Notes under the pieces: model-generated
Databases searched by the model: none
What the model was told of the DNA's origin: nothing
The model's input: only the letters and a program-made list of their open reading frames with translations
Position numbers and translations under genes: made by a program
Shown: one piece after another, positions 7,373-9,768 of the stretch
Numbering within the stretch: position 1 is the first letter of the stretch
Layout: each line of letters opens with the position of its first letter
NCBI GenBank assembly: GCA_964435475.1
Contig: CAYSZB010000077.1
Span: 1 to 9,768, forward strand
Length of the DNA: 9,768 nt
Reading direction: 5' to 3'
Source of the DNA: CAYSZB01 sp964435475
GTDB taxonomy: Bacteria; Chloroflexota; Anaerolineae; Anaerolineales; Anaerolineaceae

Positions 7373-7498
7373 TTGACCTGCTTTCTCTTTTAGAAGCACA
7401 GCAAAGTGATTTTAAGTGGGTTCGATTTTAAAACGTAGTAAAATTCAGCAATTGTTCATTTGAACTTTAAGTTAACAATAAATCTGAACGAGGGTAGA

Positions 7499-8269
7499 AT
7501 GCGGTTAAGTAAAATAGTTGTTCTTTTGATTGGTTTTGTCATAATCCTGTCTGGTTGTGCCAAACAGGGTGTTCTAGAGGTTACTGAGCCACCTGTTTGT
7601 GTCTGTGAAACTCCGGTTTGCCCGCCACAGAACACGCCCATACCCATTCCTACAGAGACAGAGCAAGTTTCATCCCAACCTGACCCCACAGACACGCCCG
7701 AACCCACTGCCGCACAAATAATTACGCCCACGCCTACCCAATTTTCCGGTTTCGATACTGCCTGGGTCTATCGTGCCATGGCTTACACCAATGAGACCCT
7801 CTTCTATTTTATCGTGCCAAATGTCAATGCCGACTATTATGGAACGGTCGATGGTCTCCCCATGACCTGCCAGGTGGATAAAAGCGCTGAGAGCTTACTG
7901 GTCTGCCGGGTGGAAAAAGATCTTACAGGTATTGATTACCGGGAATTTGCCTTCTATGCTGATGAGCAGAACCAGTACCTTGTCTACAAAGGATATATCT
8001 CCACCCGGTTGGACATCATGCCAACCTCAACTGCCATCACATATATTTGGCCAAGAGCCAATTTCACCATGGCAGATGTCACCTTTGCCAGCACCCCAAA
8101 AGATTGTAATACCCGTGGTCAAAACATCATTTGTGAAGAAGAATTTCGCAACTATGATGGTCAATGCCTGGTCGGATTTACCTGTTTTGACGATTGTGGT
8201 TTCTTTTACTCGGTCGATACCATTAAAAATCGGGAAGGTGACTTCGTCTTCACCGGTCCGTGCTGGTAG
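7499..8269 (+). CDS. Putative lipoprotein with Thr/Pro-rich linker and cysteine-rich C-terminus, 256 aa
   Basis: Exported lipoprotein of unknown function. The N-terminus has a textbook signal peptide and lipobox L17-S-G-C20, so the mature protein should be lipid-anchored at the outer face of the membrane. Next comes C34-x-C36-x4-C41 ('CVCETPVC') and a Thr/Pro-rich linker, about residues 42-82, with repeats such as 'TPIPIPT', 'DTPEPT' and 'TPTPTQ'. Residues 86-170 form an apparent beta-rich domain with C124 and C136 ('DYYGTVDGLPMTCQV', 'YLVYKGYIS'), a type I recall from Anaerolineae surface proteins. The C-terminal region (about 190-256) has six cysteines (C203, C212, C223, C229, C233, C255). 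The ATG at 7499 is chosen for the lipobox position and GAGGG at 7490-7494; an upstream in-frame TTG at 7460 is less likely. No terminator is evident between it and the preceding lipoprotein gene, so co-transcription is possible. A sensor, adhesin or binding role cannot be decided. Confidence 0.8.
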   Translation: MRLSKIVVLLIGFVIILSGCAKQGVLEVTEPPVCVCETPVCPPQNTPIPIPTETEQVSSQPDPTDTPEPTAAQIITPTPTQFSGFDTAWVYRAMAYTNETLFYFIVPNVNADYYGTVDGLPMTCQVDKSAESLLVCRVEKDLTGIDYREFAFYADEQNQYLVYKGYISTRLDIMPTSTAITYIWPRANFTMADVTFASTPKDCNTRGQNIICEEEFRNYDGQCLVGFTCFDDCGFFYSVDTIKNREGDFVFTGPCW

Positions 8270-8309
8270 TGCTGAATTTCCAACAAAATTTTATACCCGC
8301 TTAGGTTCT

Positions 8310-8335
8310 GAAACGCTGAACCCTCTTTGCGTTTC
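8310..8335. other. Inverted repeat between convergent genes
   Basis: GAAACGC (8310-8316) and GCGTTTC (8329-8335) form a 7-bp perfect stem around a 12-base loop in the 109-bp gap where the second lipoprotein gene and the minus-strand transporter gene converge. It could act as a bidirectional transcription stop, but neither strand has a T-tract directly after the stem. No better terminator was found in this gap. Confidence 0.25.
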
Positions 8336-8378
8336 CTGCTCGGCTGCTGCTTGACACTAATCTGATCAGCCAACCGGG

Positions 8379-9584
8379 TCAATTGCCTTGGAGTGTTTTC
8401 ATGTCTTCCACAAAAGAAGTTCTGTTGGCGATCAAGCCTGCCACCGCGGCCAACACCGCAGTCCCAACCAGGAACCATAATGGGCTGATCCAGTCTCCGG
8501 ATAGATTGAACAGCCCTCCAAAAACCAGCGGACCCAAAGCTCCCATTACATACCCAGCCCCCTGCACAAAACCGGATAACGATGTTGTGCCTCCAGTAGT
8601 GCGACTCTTCATATTAACGAGGGTCAGTGAAACAGGTATCAGGGATTGCCCGAAGCCAAAACCAATGATCCAGACCCATGCCAACTGTGGAAAAAATGCC
8701 AGGCCAATCGATCCTGCAGTATACATGATCATCATAAATAGGATCACGAGGAAGATTCGCTTACTTCTGGTTAACAGCATTGGTAAACCGAGTGCCAATA
8801 CACCTCCGACCGCCGCATAAGCTGACAGCATAATTGCCGCAGTTGCCTGGCTAACCCCTGCTGTTGCCATCAGTAACTTTGGAAACCATGCCAGCCCTAC
8901 ATAAAAATTTATCACCCCAACGCTTAAGATGGCCACAATGGCATAAGCCATCGGCCAGCGCCAGACTGGCAGGTTCTGCCTTTTCTCTTCCAGCTGCTTT
9001 TCTTGGCCCCCATGACTTAATTTGATCCACGGCACTGCAGCGAGCACTGGCAATCCTGCCCACAAGGCAGTAAAGATGCGCCAACCGACAGCCTGGGTGA
9101 TCGGCACCGCTACTAGGGAAATCAATGCGATGCTGCTGGGAATAAGAGAACTGTACATGCTTGTCAGCAGCCCAATTCGGTTGGGAAAATATAGTTTGAT
9201 CAATGGAGGCAGTAATACATTGCTCATCCCCATGCCTGCGAGGCAAACCACGTATAGAACACCAAACATCCAGGCATTTACCGACAAGCTGCGAAGCAGG
9301 ATGCCGATACATAGGATGACCATGGCAATGGTACACGACCTCTCCAATCCAAACTTGCGGATAACATGGGGCGTTAACCAGCCAAAAACAGCAAAGGTGA
9401 TCGGCGGTAACATTCCCAATATTCCATTAGCCATGGCAGAGATGGGAAAACTGGTTTCGATCTGTTGAAATATAGGAGAAAGAACCGATATCGCTGCACG
9501 GGTATTAAGCGTGACAAGGATGATACCAAGAAGGGCGAATATCTCTTTTGGTTTATTTGACTGCATCGCTGTTTCGTTCATCAT
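8379..9584 (-). CDS. MFS transporter, CynX/NimT (cyanate/nitroimidazole permease) family, 401 aa
   Basis: Inner-membrane secondary transporter with about 12 predicted transmembrane helices in two halves, split by a charged cytoplasmic loop at residues 188-208 (HGGQEKQLEEKRQ). The first helix region (LNTRAAISVLSPIFQQIE) matches the 'LRP(A)..SV.P....I' signature of CynX-type permeases, and helix 10-11 'TTSLSGFVQGAGYVMGALGP' with 'LFNLSGDW' is also typical. Length is normal for the family (about 390-410). E. coli CynX is linked to cyanate metabolism and NimT to nitroimidazole export, but most members have no known substrate; no cyanase or carbonic anhydrase gene is nearby. Two adjacent ATGs open the frame (9584 and 9581). 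The ribosome binding site AGGA at complement 9587-9590 is better spaced (5 nt) for the second, giving 400 residues. It converges on the lipoprotein genes and appears monocistronic within the window. Confidence 0.88.
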   Translation of the reverse strand: MMNETAMQSNKPKEIFALLGIILVTLNTRAAISVLSPIFQQIETSFPISAMANGILGMLPPITFAVFGWLTPHVIRKFGLERSCTIAMVILCIGILLRSLSVNAWMFGVLYVVCLAGMGMSNVLLPPLIKLYFPNRIGLLTSMYSSLIPSSIALISLVAVPITQAVGWRIFTALWAGLPVLAAVPWIKLSHGGQEKQLEEKRQNLPVWRWPMAYAIVAILSVGVINFYVGLAWFPKLLMATAGVSQATAAIMLSAYAAVGGVLALGLPMLLTRSKRIFLVILFMMIMYTAGSIGLAFFPQLAWVWIIGFGFGQSLIPVSLTLVNMKSRTTGGTTSLSGFVQGAGYVMGALGPLVFGGLFNLSGDWISPLWFLVGTAVLAAVAGLIANRTSFVEDMKTLQGN

Positions 9585-9617
9585 TTTCCTGGTTGTTTCT
9601 TTGCTGATTTCGCCTAC

Positions 9618-9645
9618 CCCGTCAGGTAATGTTATTTATGACGGG
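9618..9645. promoter_or_regulatory. Dyad CCCGTCA-N14-TGACGGG in the transporter gene's leader
   Basis: CCCGTCA (9618-9624) and TGACGGG (9639-9645) are perfect inverted repeats of 7 bp, with arm centres 21 bp apart, two helical turns. They lie between the -10 box at 9650-9655 and the transporter start, so a dimeric repressor bound here would block initiation or early elongation. A hairpin in the 5' leader (7-bp stem, 14-nt loop) is the alternative. No regulator gene is adjacent to name as partner. Confidence 0.45.
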
Positions 9646-9649
9646 TGCT

Positions 9650-9655
9650 ATTATA
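9650..9655 (-). promoter_or_regulatory. -10 box (TATAAT) for the MFS transporter gene
   Basis: The minus strand reads TTGATATAATAG here, with a perfect TATAAT about 65 bases upstream of the transporter start. The -35 hexamer at 17 bp spacing (TGCGAT) matches poorly. The remaining DNA to the window's end (9656-9768) holds no gene I can support; it contains a 7-bp inverted repeat ACTCATA/TATGAGT at 9667-9673 and 9693-9699 just upstream of this promoter. Confidence 0.45.
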
Positions 9656-9768
9656 TCAACACAATCACTCATATCGCATCACGGGACCGAATTATGAGTT
9701 GGAGAATAATTAATGATTATGCAACCTTTTTTCTGTAAAAGTGAGTCAGAAATATCCATCGTACATTA

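Noticed and set aside
7408..7431. Direct repeat GATTTTAA (7408-7415 and 7424-7431) between the lipoprotein genes
   Set aside because: Short, A/T-rich and in a low-complexity gap, so it is easily explained by chance; no promoter or operator geometry supports it.
7932..8354. Plus-strand frame of 140 codons overlapping the second lipoprotein gene
   Set aside because: It starts inside the lipoprotein's folded domain in another frame and is Ser/Pro/Thr-rich without recognisable structure.
9022..9468. Plus-strand open frame of 148 codons opposite the MFS transporter gene
   Set aside because: The minus frame has coherent transmembrane helices and family motifs; this one is an antisense shadow with no ribosome binding site or domain.
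9675..9768. Possible short reading frames at the right end, including a 26-codon minus-strand frame
   Set aside because: They lack a ribosome binding site and any recognisable sequence; the region is better read as the upstream region of the transporter gene.

Overview
The window is about half G+C and looks like a piece of a bacterial chromosome, most likely from the Chloroflexota (Anaerolineae type). That assignment is an inference. It rests on an extracellular subtilase ending in the 'ASEIDNLGFN.YRA...YYYWLEDVD' Fn3-like domain that I associate with this phylum, two lipoproteins of a style common there (one with a Thr/Pro-rich linker behind the lipobox), and a DnaQ-DinG fusion helicase. No RNA genes, CRISPR arrays, insertion sequences or phage genes were seen.

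Layout, left to right. Positions 125-1445 hold a likely two-gene unit: a ribbon-helix-helix (CopG/NikR-type) regulator and a PlsC-like acyltransferase 28 bp behind it. Positions 1591-4392 hold a 933-residue DinG-family helicase with an N-terminal DEDDh exonuclease. Its start codon lies 7 bases past a perfect TATAAT with no Shine-Dalgarno sequence, which suggests a leaderless mRNA. Positions 4562-6499 hold a secreted subtilisin-like protease (signal peptide, I9-like propeptide, S8 catalytic domain with inserted PA domain, C-terminal Fn3-like domain), closed by a strong intrinsic terminator. Positions 6689-8269 hold two cysteine-rich putative lipoproteins of unknown function in visibly A+T-richer DNA. 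A minus-strand MFS transporter of the CynX/NimT type (8379-9584) converges on them, with its own upstream region containing a -10 box and an operator-like dyad.

The genes do not form one pathway. The protease and the two putative lipoproteins share an extracytoplasmic destination but have separate signals. DinG is a stand-alone DNA/RNA housekeeping or repair enzyme. I found no convincing new multi-gene system. The items most worth checking are the DinG fusion that keeps both nuclease and Fe-S helicase residues, its leaderless start, the EF-hand-like loop inserted in the subtilase, the two orphan cysteine-rich proteins and the dyad upstream of the transporter.
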